Positions 27,952 through 37,500 of a stretch of 64,000 bases of DNA are shown one piece after another. The stretch covers positions 82,699 through 146,698 of the forward strand of contig NZ_AUHU01000012.1 of assembly GCF_000423345.1 (NCBI RefSeq). Direction: 5' to 3'. Origin of the DNA: Marinimicrobium agarilyticum DSM 16975 (lineage in GTDB: Bacteria; Pseudomonadota; Gammaproteobacteria; Pseudomonadales; Cellvibrionaceae). Positions within the stretch are counted from its first letter, which is position 1, and every line of letters begins with the position of its first letter. The notes beneath the pieces are model-generated. The model was not told the DNA's origin and searched no databases. It worked only from the letters and a program-made list of their open reading frames with translations. A program made the translations under genes and the position numbers.

Positions 27952-28524
27952 ATGAACTTGGCAAACATCACTGACCGACGCGAAGCTGACAATGTGATGA
28001 GGTGGGTTGATCAGGCGCGCCGTGGTGATGTGCGGGCCTTTGAGCGGGTGGTTCGTCACTACCAGGATCGTCTTCGGAGCTATTTGGCTCAACGTACCGA
28101 TTACAGTCGCGACGTTGACGATTTGGCCCAGGAAACCTTTGTCGTGGCATGGAGAAAGCTGCATACGCTGGAAGAGCCATCCGCTTTCAGTGGATGGCTT
28201 TTCACGATCGCTAAAAACCTCTTGTGCAACCATCAGCGTAAGCAGGCACGAGTAGAGCCGACTGAACCAGAGCATTTGGCACAGATGCTTGATCGAGAAC
28301 CAGAGGACGGATCGGATGAAGGTGTTGAAGCTACGTTGAGTCTGTTGCGTCAGTGTTTACTGAAGCTCAGCCATGAGGCGCAACGTACCATTCGACTGTA
28401 TTACCGCGAAGGGTACAGCTTGCGGGAGTTGCGAGACGCATTGGGCGTACGCCACTCCACGTTGACGATGCGACTGAATCGCTACCGTCAAAATCTGCGC
28501 GAGTGCATTAACAGAGGTTTCTAA
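27952..28524 (+). CDS. ECF-type RNA polymerase sigma factor
   Basis: This 190-residue protein has sigma region 2 (about 15-85; DVDDLAQETFVVAWRKL followed by FSGWLFTIAKNLL) and region 4 (about 130-185; LREL-DALGVRHSTLTMRLNR helix-turn-helix). There is no region 3. Extracytoplasmic function sigma factors are held inactive by a membrane anti-sigma factor, here the next gene, whose ATG overlaps this stop codon by one base. The start at 27952 follows the FAD gene by 13 bases, with GAGG about ten bases before it. It probably activates part of this locus when the substrate is sensed. Its target promoters could not be identified by eye. Confidence 0.9.
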   Translation: MNLANITDRREADNVMRWVDQARRGDVRAFERVVRHYQDRLRSYLAQRTDYSRDVDDLAQETFVVAWRKLHTLEEPSAFSGWLFTIAKNLLCNHQRKQARVEPTEPEHLAQMLDREPEDGSDEGVEATLSLLRQCLLKLSHEAQRTIRLYYREGYSLRELRDALGVRHSTLTMRLNRYRQNLRECINRGF

Positions 28525-30071
28525 TGGCTGCCATGAACTCCCATGATTCTGAACTAATAGAGCGTTATTTTCAGGGTGACGCTGATGCCAGACGGCAGTT
28601 GCTAGCGCGCGTGCGGGAGGACCCGGATCTCAAAAGCCATTTGCGGCACCAAATTCGGGTGCACCGGCTGCTAAAACACTCGGTTCACGCGAAAACGGGG
28701 GAGAACTTTGTCGCTGGAGTTGTTCAGGAGATTCAGCGTCGAAAGCCATCGAAACGTTCATGGCGCTGGCAAATGTCAGTGTTGGCAGCCTCCTGTTGCG
28801 TTATTTTTGCGATCTTTGCTGTCACCCTCAATTGGCATCAAGAGCCGTCGGCGGTGGGGAGCATCAGCAAGTTGGCGGGCACTGAGCCCCACTTGATGCC
28901 CGGCCAGAGTATTGATGCGGGGAGCTTCTACTTGTCGACGGGGTACGCTGAGCTTTCGCTCACCAATGGTGTCGTGTTGCTGCTCGAATCTCCGGCGCGA
29001 CTGGAGTTTGAGGGCGCAAACCGAGTCTTGTTAACTGAGGGGGCGTTGGTGGCAAAGGTCCCGCCGGAAGCCATTGGTTTTGCAGTGGATACTCCCAGTT
29101 CGAATATTGTGGACTTGGGAACTGAGTTTGGTGTCGCTGTAGACGGAACCGGGGCCTCCCAAGTGCATGTTCTGGAAGGGGAGGTAAAGGTCAAAACTCC
29201 GAACGCGACTGAGTACGAGAATCTCTACCAGAATGACGCGAGGGCGTTTGATATTGATCGACAGGTTGAAGTGATTGAGAGCTTGCCCAACCGTTTTATG
29301 CGGACTTTGCCCGGACGACGGTACCAGGATCCTCATTACTTGCACTGGAACTTTGACGATTTTAACGGACGTTTTGGTTGCGAAGGGCCGGGTATTAATG
29401 GTCAGTGCTTCCCTGCAAAGCCTCGCACCCTGAGTGGTAGTGATGGCGCCCCCGATGTCGTTTCGGGCGCATTTGACGACGCCGTCTATTTTGATGGTAC
29501 TAATCAATGGCTGAGTACCGCGTTTCCAGGAATTGGGGGAAGCAAGCCCCGTACGGTGGCGTTCTGGGTGAAAGTCCCGCAGGACTTCGAGCCGCATCAG
29601 GGGTTCGGGATCCTGAGCTGGGGCTTGGCGGATAAGCTTTCTGCCTGGCAAATATCGATTAACCCTCTGGAGGTGAGTGGGCCTCTTGGTCGGATTCGTA
29701 TCGGCACCAATGAGGCAGAAATTGTGGGAACCACCGACCTGCGTGATAACCGTTGGCACCATGTCGCTATTGTTTTATTTGGTGGGGATAAGGCGGATTT
29801 GTCTACCCATGTTTTGATGTACATCGATGGAAAACTTGAGCGCAGCTTTGATAAATCTATTGCCCGAGTGTTTACGGATCTGGACCATCCAAAGTCAAAA
29901 CCACTGATGATGGGACGCAATATTGCATTTAGCGATTTGAGTAACACGGAGAAAGTCAACCGGTTCTTTAGGGGGGCGGTCGATGAAGTGTTTATATTTG
30001 ATACCGCGTTAACCCAAAAAGATATTGTGAAGCTGATGCGGACCAACTCAATCTCTCATAAAAAGAGGTAG
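28524..30071 (+). CDS. FecR-type anti-sigma factor fused to a periplasmic LamG domain
   Basis: This 515-residue protein has a cytoplasmic helical region (1-80), one transmembrane segment (about 86-105, around VLAASCCVIFAIFAV), a periplasmic FecR domain (about 110-245; IVDLGTEFGVAV and VHVLEGEVKV) and a C-terminal concanavalin A-like LamG domain (about 290-505; FDDAVYFDGTNQWL and DNRWHHVAIV). The arrangement fits a regulator that holds the preceding sigma factor and senses a ligand in the periplasm through LamG. Start and stop codons overlap with the sigma gene, which implies translational coupling. FecR-LamG fusions are, to my knowledge, most familiar from Planctomycetes and relatives. Ligand identity is inferred from the surrounding galactan genes. 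Confidence 0.85.
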   Translation: MAAMNSHDSELIERYFQGDADARRQLLARVREDPDLKSHLRHQIRVHRLLKHSVHAKTGENFVAGVVQEIQRRKPSKRSWRWQMSVLAASCCVIFAIFAVTLNWHQEPSAVGSISKLAGTEPHLMPGQSIDAGSFYLSTGYAELSLTNGVVLLLESPARLEFEGANRVLLTEGALVAKVPPEAIGFAVDTPSSNIVDLGTEFGVAVDGTGASQVHVLEGEVKVKTPNATEYENLYQNDARAFDIDRQVEVIESLPNRFMRTLPGRRYQDPHYLHWNFDDFNGRFGCEGPGINGQCFPAKPRTLSGSDGAPDVVSGAFDDAVYFDGTNQWLSTAFPGIGGSKPRTVAFWVKVPQDFEPHQGFGILSWGLADKLSAWQISINPLEVSGPLGRIRIGTNEAEIVGTTDLRDNRWHHVAIVLFGGDKADLSTHVLMYIDGKLERSFDKSIARVFTDLDHPKSKPLMMGRNIAFSDLSNTEKVNRFFRGAVDEVFIFDTALTQKDIVKLMRTNSISHKKR

Positions 30072-30073
30072 TA

Positions 30074-32347
30074 ATGAAATCACTGATACCCTTGGGCCTG
30101 GCTCTTTCATCCAGTTTAATCATCGCCTGTAGCCAGGTAGAAGTTCAAGCACCGAAGGATAAGGTTTTGATGGACTTCTCGATAGCATCAGATGTTGACC
30201 AAATTAAGCCGTTGGCGGCCAGCGTCACCTACGGCGAGTTGGACGGAGGCGCTGCTGAAATCAATTTACACTCAGCGGGGCACCATATCTCCGGGTTTAC
30301 GGTAAGCCCCCAGTCCCCGTGGGATCTGAGTGAATTCGAAAATCTGTCGTTAGTATTTGATATCGCCAACCCTAGAGGCGAATCGGTCAGTATGTACGTT
30401 AGTACCACTGACGCGCATGGCGACTTTCAAATGCGCAGCTTCGTTGTTCCCGCTAACTCCAGCCAGCGATATTCGATTGACGTAGATGTGCCTGAGTTGG
30501 GTGTCGAAACTGGAATACGTTCCAATCCAGAAAGCTGGGAGAACGATTACCAGGCGTTGGTTTGGCGAGGTGGAACCAAACAGATTGACACCTCGGCCAT
30601 AGAGGGCATTCGTTTTGATGTGCGGGGCGCGTTAATCGATAAAACGTTGATTATTGATAACATTAAGGCGGTTGAACCCCAGGGGTTTGACGACAAGTAT
30701 CTAACGGGACTTGTGGATGAGTTTGGACAGAACGCCAAAAACGACTTTCCTCAGAAAATTCACTCTGTCGATGATTTGCACCGTTCCTTTTCGGCTGAAC
30801 GGCAACAGCTACAGACCTCGCCGGCCTACGAGCGGTCACGGTTTCATGGTTGGAGTGAAGGGCCAAAATTGGAAGGCACTGGCTTCTACCGAGTCGTCAA
30901 ATATCAGGGCCAATGGACGCTGGTAGATCCTGAGGGCTATCTGTTTTTTTCCAATGGTATCGCCAATGTTCGAATGGCGAACACTTCAACCATGACCGGA
31001 TACGACCTCAATCATGCGATGATCCCAGAGCGCGACGCGGGTGACTTTACTCCGGAAGACTCTCTCGGGCTGAACCGGGCGCCCCGAGAGGCCTGGGGCA
31101 CACGTTTTGTCAGTTCACCTTTGCGTGCAGACATGTTTACTTGGTTGCCGCGTTATGATGAGCCGTTAGGGAAGCATTTTGGCTATCGTCGTGAGGTGCA
31201 TTCAGGGGCAATGGATCGAGGCGAGACTTATAGCTTTTATCGGGCGAACCTGGCTCGAAAGTACCGAACCGACAACGTTAGCTCGGTCATGCAGCAATGG
31301 CGACAAACCACCGTTAAACGCATGGAAAACTGGGGTTTCACGTCATTTGGAAACTGGGTGGATCCCGGGTTCTATGAAATGAAAAGCTACCCTTACTTTG
31401 CTAATGGTTGGATTATCGGAAACTTCAAAAAGGTTTCCAGTGGAAATGATTATTGGGGTTCCTTGCCGGACCCATTCGATCCGGAGTTTAAAGAGCGAGC
31501 CCATGCCACGGTGCAGAAGATAAGGGCAGAGGTGGCCAACAGCCCCTGGTGCGTCGGTGTATTTATAGACAACGAGATGAGTTGGGGCATTATGGGGTCG
31601 GTAGAATCACAATACGGGGTGGTGCTGAATACTCTCTCTCGCCCCGCTAGCGAAAGCCCCAGTAAAGCGGCTTTCGTCGCATACTTGAAAGCACAGTACC
31701 CAAATATCGAGACCTTGAACCGGGCCTGGAAGCTGTCATTAAAAGACTGGCAGGAGCTGGAAGAAGGCGTTCGGCTCAATGAGTACAATGACGCTGCGCA
31801 GGAAGACCTTGCAGCACTGCTCGAGCTTTATGCTTCCGAGTACTTTCGTATTGTAGGCGCTGCCATGGATGAGCTAATGCCAAATCATCTGTATATGGGC
31901 GCGCGGTTTGCGGATTGGGCGATGACGCCCGAAGTGCGAAATGCCGCCGCTAAGCACGTAGATGTCATGAGCTATAATTATTACCGGGAGGCGGTTAGTG
32001 ATGTATTTTGGGGCTTCCTGAATGATTTGGACATGCCCAGCATTATCGGAGAATTCCACAATGGAGCGTTGGACTCCGGAATGCTTAATCCGGGGTTGAT
32101 TCACGCGGCCTCTCAGAAAGACAGAGGCGTTAAATATCAGGAATACGTCAACAGTGTGATCGATAACCCATACTTTGTCGGAGTACATTGGTTCCAGTAT
32201 ATTGACTCTCCTTTGACGGGTAGGGCTTATGACGGTGAAAACTATAATGTCGGATTTGTCAGTGTCACTGATATCCCTTACGCACCATTGGTTGAAGCTG
32301 CGAAAGAGGTGAACCGTAGTCTATATCGGCGACGTTTTGATCAATAA
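30074..32347 (+). CDS. GH50 beta-agarase-family lipoprotein
   Basis: This 757-residue lipoprotein has a lipobox LIIAC with Cys19 and Ser at +2, suggesting the outer membrane. An N-terminal beta-sandwich (about 30-200) precedes the GH50 barrel (about 210-757). The proposed acid/base is Glu501 in VFIDNEMSW and the proposed nucleophile Glu660 in IIGEFHNG. GH50 enzymes release neoagarobiose or neoagarotetraose from agarose, often in exo mode. AGAGG five bases before the start and a two-base gap after the anti-sigma gene place it in the same transcript. A second GH50 gene and a 3'-end fragment of a third copy occur in this window. Activity on agarose rather than a sulfated relative is inferred. 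Confidence 0.9.
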   Translation: MKSLIPLGLALSSSLIIACSQVEVQAPKDKVLMDFSIASDVDQIKPLAASVTYGELDGGAAEINLHSAGHHISGFTVSPQSPWDLSEFENLSLVFDIANPRGESVSMYVSTTDAHGDFQMRSFVVPANSSQRYSIDVDVPELGVETGIRSNPESWENDYQALVWRGGTKQIDTSAIEGIRFDVRGALIDKTLIIDNIKAVEPQGFDDKYLTGLVDEFGQNAKNDFPQKIHSVDDLHRSFSAERQQLQTSPAYERSRFHGWSEGPKLEGTGFYRVVKYQGQWTLVDPEGYLFFSNGIANVRMANTSTMTGYDLNHAMIPERDAGDFTPEDSLGLNRAPREAWGTRFVSSPLRADMFTWLPRYDEPLGKHFGYRREVHSGAMDRGETYSFYRANLARKYRTDNVSSVMQQWRQTTVKRMENWGFTSFGNWVDPGFYEMKSYPYFANGWIIGNFKKVSSGNDYWGSLPDPFDPEFKERAHATVQKIRAEVANSPWCVGVFIDNEMSWGIMGSVESQYGVVLNTLSRPASESPSKAAFVAYLKAQYPNIETLNRAWKLSLKDWQELEEGVRLNEYNDAAQEDLAALLELYASEYFRIVGAAMDELMPNHLYMGARFADWAMTPEVRNAAAKHVDVMSYNYYREAVSDVFWGFLNDLDMPSIIGEFHNGALDSGMLNPGLIHAASQKDRGVKYQEYVNSVIDNPYFVGVHWFQYIDSPLTGRAYDGENYNVGFVSVTDIPYAPLVEAAKEVNRSLYRRRFDQ

Positions 32348-32424
32348 TTTGAGTCCATTAGAAGGAGGTTGACGCTGGCGCCAAGCGCGCCAGAACAACT
32401 GATCCGATTGCCCAAGTGATAAGA

Positions 32425-32438
32425 AGAGCCATGGCTCT
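32425..32438. repeat. 14-base perfect palindrome in the GH50-GH29 gap
   Basis: AGAGCCATGGCTCT is self-complementary. A nearby GC-rich hairpin (CTGGCGC with GCGCCAG) lies just after the GH50 stop codon. Neither has a T tract. They may form processing or weak termination structures between the two genes. Confidence 0.4.
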
Positions 32439-32543
32439 ATGGCGGTTGGTGGATTACTACGAAGCCGTCTCTGAGAGAGTATTTTGAATGGGCTCTATGA
32501 GTAGAACGGCTATATACAGAACTCAGTAACTATAGAGGTTATT

Positions 32544-34109
32544 ATGCATCCGGTTTATATATTTAAAATAATAGTTGTGGTTTTTAGCGCTTTGACGGTT
32601 AGTTCCTGCTCAATAACTGACACGACGGTGTCGAAATATGTAGAAGACGAAAAGTCGTTGGCGAAGCATTATGCAGCGCCAGACTGGTTTCGAGATGCCA
32701 AGCTTGGTATCTATTTTACGTGGGGCCCCTATACCGTAGCTGCACACGCCAACGAGTGGTATCCGCGCTGGATGCATTTTGATTTTTCCGATCAGGATTG
32801 GGTGGGGCGTGATAAAGGCTACCATATCGATGCCATGCCGTGGCATACCAAAACGTTCGGCCACCCCTCAGAGTTCGGCTACCATGATATGATTCCGAGA
32901 TTTACCGCCGAACGATTTGATGCCGCTGAGTGGGCCGACCTGTTTCAAAGATCAGGCGCTCGGTTTGCGGGGCCAGTGGCGATGCACCATGATGGTTACG
33001 CGCTCTGGGATAGCGATATTACGCCCTGGAACTCCGCTGACATTGGGCCCAAGAGGGACATTATGGGGGAGCTGTTTGCAGAGTTGCGTAAGCGCGACAT
33101 GAAAACTGTAGCGACTTTTCACCACGCTCGTCATTTACAACGATATAAAGGTCAGAGTAAAGAGGAAGCCATGCAGCGCTACGGTCACCTCGACTCCTAC
33201 CACGCCTACTGGAATTCCCACTACCCCTGGATTGATGGGCTGCCTACCACTTCCGAAGACCCGGATCTTAAGTTACTTTACGGAAATCTTCCGGAAGAGC
33301 AATGGTTAGAGCATTTCTGGTTGGGGACGCTAAAGGAAGTCGTTGACAAGTACCAACCTGATATTGTTTGGTTCGACACCTGGTTAGATCAAATACCGCA
33401 AGACACCCGATATGATTTTGCGGCGTATTATTTGAATTCGGCTGATCGGTGGGGTAAGGAAGTTATGATGACTCACAAAGACCAGGACATGCCCAAGACA
33501 TTTTCAGTGGAGGATTTCGAACAAGGGCGTCGAAGTAAGCTGACAGGACTGCCTTGGTTGACAGACGACACCATCTCCAAATGGAGCTGGTCGTATATTG
33601 AGGGTCTCGAGGTAAAACCCGCCGAATGGGTTATTCACGATTTCATTGATATCGTGTCAAAGAATGGCCAACTGTTGCTGAATGTATCGCCGAAGTATGA
33701 TGGCAGCATCCCCGATGATCAGCGCGCTGTCTTGTCTGCGTTGGGGAATTGGCTTGAGGTGAACGGCGAAGCGATTTACGGCACACGGCCCTGGAAAATC
33801 TTTGGTGAGGGGCCCACAAAAATGGCAGAGGGCGGCCATTTCTCAAAACATGTAGACTATACCTCACATGATATTCGATTTACGCAGAGCGAGGACGCGC
33901 TCTATGCCATATCGTTGGGAACGCCTCGCGAACCATTACATATCGTAGCCTTGGCTAAAGACAATAGTATCGGTGTCAAAACCTTTACGTCTGTTGAGGC
34001 ACTGAACGGTGACTATGTGGAATCATGGAGCCAAAAGCCCGACGGATTGACAATCATCTTAAAAGAAGACGCCCCGGACCAAGCCGCTTACGCCTTTAGA
34101 CTAAACTAG
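32544..34109 (+). CDS. GH29 lipoprotein (alpha-L-fucosidase family; alpha-L-galactosidase candidate)
   Basis: This 521-residue protein has a lipobox TVSSC with Cys22 and Ser at +2. The GH29 catalytic barrel is evident from KLGIYFTWGPYTVAAHANEW, the His pair in AMHHDGYALWDS and the nucleophile Asp278 in DIVWFDTW. A C-terminal beta-domain follows from about residue 410. The family removes alpha-L-fucose; some members from porphyran loci instead act on L-galactose, which is a more fitting substrate beside GH86, GH16 and a sulfatase. AGAGG lies five bases before the start. It is followed by a stray fragment of a GH50 gene, so this part of the locus has been rearranged. Confidence 0.88.
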   Translation: MHPVYIFKIIVVVFSALTVSSCSITDTTVSKYVEDEKSLAKHYAAPDWFRDAKLGIYFTWGPYTVAAHANEWYPRWMHFDFSDQDWVGRDKGYHIDAMPWHTKTFGHPSEFGYHDMIPRFTAERFDAAEWADLFQRSGARFAGPVAMHHDGYALWDSDITPWNSADIGPKRDIMGELFAELRKRDMKTVATFHHARHLQRYKGQSKEEAMQRYGHLDSYHAYWNSHYPWIDGLPTTSEDPDLKLLYGNLPEEQWLEHFWLGTLKEVVDKYQPDIVWFDTWLDQIPQDTRYDFAAYYLNSADRWGKEVMMTHKDQDMPKTFSVEDFEQGRRSKLTGLPWLTDDTISKWSWSYIEGLEVKPAEWVIHDFIDIVSKNGQLLLNVSPKYDGSIPDDQRAVLSALGNWLEVNGEAIYGTRPWKIFGEGPTKMAEGGHFSKHVDYTSHDIRFTQSEDALYAISLGTPREPLHIVALAKDNSIGVKTFTSVEALNGDYVESWSQKPDGLTIILKEDAPDQAAYAFRLN

Positions 34110-34134
34110 TCGCCAAAATAGGTTAAGGGGCTTT

Positions 34135-34296
34135 CATTGGTTCGAATATATTGATTGGTCCATAACGGGGCGGGCGTATGATGGAGAAAACTATAATGTC
34201 GGCTTTGTCAGTGTGACTGACATTCCTTATACACCGTTGGTGGAAGCTGCAAAGGAGGTGAACCGCAACCTGTACAGGAGGCGCTTTGAACGATAA
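34135..34296 (+). pseudogene. 3'-terminal fragment of a GH50 gene
   Basis: An open frame of 53 codons without a start reads HWFEYIDWSITGRAYDG and continues to KEVNRNLYRRRFER before a stop. It matches the last 53 or so residues of the GH50 gene ending at 32347 at most positions, and the DNA is also very similar. Upstream of HWF the similarity ends abruptly. It is therefore a leftover of a duplicated GH50 copy, lost by deletion or replaced by the GH29 gene. It carries no catalytic residue. Confidence 0.88.
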
Positions 34297-34422
34297 GCCG
34301 GTTCATGAAAAAAGGCGTCGTTGGTGCGAGCCGTACCAGCGACGGGACGCGTGACAGTGCGATGATCTCTGAGAGACGGCTCAAAGCTGGAAGAGTGTGT
34401 CGGGCGACATATAGTAAAATAT

Positions 34423-34428
34423 TATAAT
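34423..34428 (+). promoter_or_regulatory. TATAAT box within an AT-rich inverted repeat
   Basis: A perfect TATAAT lies inside an imperfect inverted repeat bounded by TAGTA (34412) and TACTA (34432). No convincing -35 box sits at the usual distance. It could serve the FG-GAP lipoprotein gene, giving a leader of about 150 bases that contains the operator at 34550. Confidence 0.3.
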
Positions 34429-34549
34429 ACTACCAAGGGGCTACCATTACTGAGTCATAAGAGGAGGAGAGTTGGACCTATTGGCTTTCGAACAAGGCTG
34501 TAGGCTAACAGGTTGCGTGGCGTGGCTCGTTGTGCTCAAATGACAGTCG

Positions 34550-34561
34550 ATTGTCAACAAT
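34550..34561. promoter_or_regulatory. candidate operator, perfect ATTGT-CA-ACAAT palindrome
   Basis: The half-sites ATTGT and ACAAT are perfectly inverted around two bases. The site ends 22 bases before the start codon of the FG-GAP lipoprotein gene. It matches the sites at 44709 and 16416. Confidence 0.55.
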
Positions 34562-34583
34562 AAGCACAACAGTCGAGGTCCCT

Positions 34584-37500
34584 ATGATCCAAATGCGCCG
34601 ATTTTCCAGCGTTTTCCCCACGAAGCTGGCCGCTCTGGTGGTGGCCAGCACAATGATTGTTTCTTGCGGGAGTAATGGGTCTGACGACCCTGAGCCTCCT
34701 GGCTCCAGCAGTAGCTCGAGCGTCTCGTCCAGCTCATCCATGTCTTCTTCAAGTGAGACATCGAGCGTATCGTCAAGCGAGACATCCAGCGTACCCTCAA
34801 GTGCGTCATCCATGTCTTCTTCAAGTGCGGCAGAGAGCGATCCGGTCATTTCCGTGTCCTCTGACTATGAAATGCCGTATTCCGCCGAAGGGGACCTGGT
34901 TAAGCAGGTAGTGCTGGACGTCTCTATTGAGTCGGGTTATGCACATATCAGCGTCCTTTCGGGTGAAAACCGCCTGGTGGATAACATGAATATCCCCAAC
35001 GCGGGCACTCATCAGCTGACAGCCCTGGTTGAATTTGAGTCTGCCGGTGATAAAACGCTGACCTTGACGGTGCGCGGGGAGCCCGTGACGCTTCAGGGGA
35101 TTGAATTCCGGGACCCTGCAGAGGAGTCGCTTCCCCTGTTTGCTGATATTACGAGTGATATCGGCCTGCAAACGGAGGAGACCCTGAAATATGGCGGTCC
35201 AACGGTCGCAGACCTCAATAACGACGGCCACTATGACATGGTGCTGAATAACCACAATGTTATTCCGGCGCAAGTCTATTGGAACAACGGTGATTCAACG
35301 GTCACAGAGCAGGCTGAACCTTTGTTTTCCTGGCCGCCGGACCTTCACGGTACGGCCGCTGGCGATTACGACAATGACGGCGACCTGGACCTGTTGATGA
35401 CCAAAGGCGGTGGTAATGGCACCAACCCCGCTCCGCCGTTTTTGATGCGCAACGATGAGGGAACCTTTACCCGGGTCGAAGACGTCGCGGGCATCACCAA
35501 GGGTGCACGAGGCCGTGCCGCACGCTGGATCGATATGGATCTGGATGGTGATCTGGATCTGGCGCTGGTTAACGCCGCAGGCATCAATGGTGATAGTGGC
35601 GAGCAGCACATTTTCTATAAGAATACCGGGGACGGTTCTTTCGAGCCGGTGAGAATTCCGGGTATCGAAAACGCCCAGGCCGAGCGCACGATGGTGCTCG
35701 ATTTTAACCGCGACGGCATTGACGACATTTTGTTGTTTTCCCCGACGTCTCTCTGGCAGGGCAATGGTGACTTCACTTTTACAAACGTGACCACGACCTG
35801 GCTTCCAGAGTCTGCCCGCAATGTGCACCAGGTACATGCGGCCGCCAATACGGATATTGACAACGATGGGGACTACGACGTCTACCTCGCTCGCGGCAAA
35901 CCCTACTATCAGATGGCCAACAAGTCTCTGGATTTCGACCCGCAGGCTCAGCAGCTGGATTTCAAAGACGAGGGCAACGCTGGGACGACCGAGCTCTCCT
36001 TCACCGCTCCGGGCCCTGTTGAGCTTCACGAGCTGGATCTGACCTACCGCGGGTACGATGGTGATTTCCCTGTATTTTTGGGCTCTGCTAAAACCCCAGA
36101 GATATTGGACTTCGAGAGCGTTCTTGAAATTTCCCGTAGCGACGCTGATGGCTGGCCCGAAGAGCGGGCTGAAAATGGCATTTATATTGGTCACACGGGA
36201 GATGGTGAGTGGCGCGTTGAGACGGTACGAAACCAGGATGTTTACTGGAAAGTTGACTTCTCTTTGAAAGGCGTAGCTTCGGTTGATACCAGCTGGGAAC
36301 CGAATAACCGCAATATCCAGGATCTGCTTTTGATCAATGAGGGAGATCATTTTGTCGAGGCCGGCGAAGCGTGGGGTATTCCCAAAGGGGGTAACCATTG
36401 GGGCGTCACTTATGGCGACTTCAACAACGACGGTTTCAGTGATTTTTACGTCTACCGCTTCGGGTTCATGAAGCAGCCGGTTGCTGATTACCTGCTGGTC
36501 AATAATGGCGGCAGTGGATTCAACACCACCACCATGCACAATGCTTTTGATCCGAACGATGGCGGGCATAGTGACATGGGTCAGGCGTTTGACTTCGACC
36601 TGGACGGCGGTGTCGATATGCTCAACGGTTCGGATGAGTACGGTAAGTGGTACCTTTATAAAAACCGCAAGGTTGATACCGGGAACTACGTCCTTATTCA
36701 GGTGGGCTATAGCCCCTTGGCGGGAATTGACCCCATATCGGCGGAAGTGGTTGTGGAAACACCTTCGAACACCTATGTGAAGCGTGTCGCTTCGGCAGGG
36801 GAAGTCTTTTCACAGAGCGTGCTGAACACCGTCCACTTTGGTCTTGGAGACGCGGAGACCATCTCTTCTGTCTCCGTTCGCTGGCGCAATGGTGAGTCAA
36901 TTTCTAGTGATGAGGTGACGGTTAACGCTCTCTTTAAAACTGATGACGCGGAGCTGCCGGCACCGAACTCAATTACGCTGACACCGAACCCGCTTACCGT
37001 GAGAGAAGGGACATCAGAGCAACTGAATGTTGAGCTTGATCCACCAAACGCAGACCCGTCTATGACGTGGACGTCCAGTGATGAGTCTGTTGCCAGTGTC
37101 GATGGCAACGGCCTGGTTACTGGGCACCAAGCCGGCGCAAGTGCGACAATTACCGCCACGTCCGATGTCGATGGCACCACGGCTGAAGTAGTCGTAGACG
37201 TGACCGAGTACTTCGGAATCCCGGTTGAGGGTGTGTCAGTAACTCCTGAGTCGGCTACGGTCTTTGTCGGAACCACTGAAACATTGACAGCCGAAGTAAC
37301 CCCGGAAGATGCTGACGACCCTTCTGTCGAGTGGACCTCAAGTGACGAGTCTGTTGCGACCGTCGATGCAGGTGGCGTGGTGACGGGGGTGGCTTCCGGC
37401 CAAGCCTCCATTACCGCCACGACGGTGGACGGTGGATTCTCAGATAGCGCGACCATCGACGTCGAAGAGTATCAAGATCCCAGTGTCGCGTTTGATGACG

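Noticed and set aside
35295..36569. A 424-codon - strand frame within the FG-GAP lipoprotein gene
   Set aside because: It is an antisense artefact of the calcium-repeat coding sequence.
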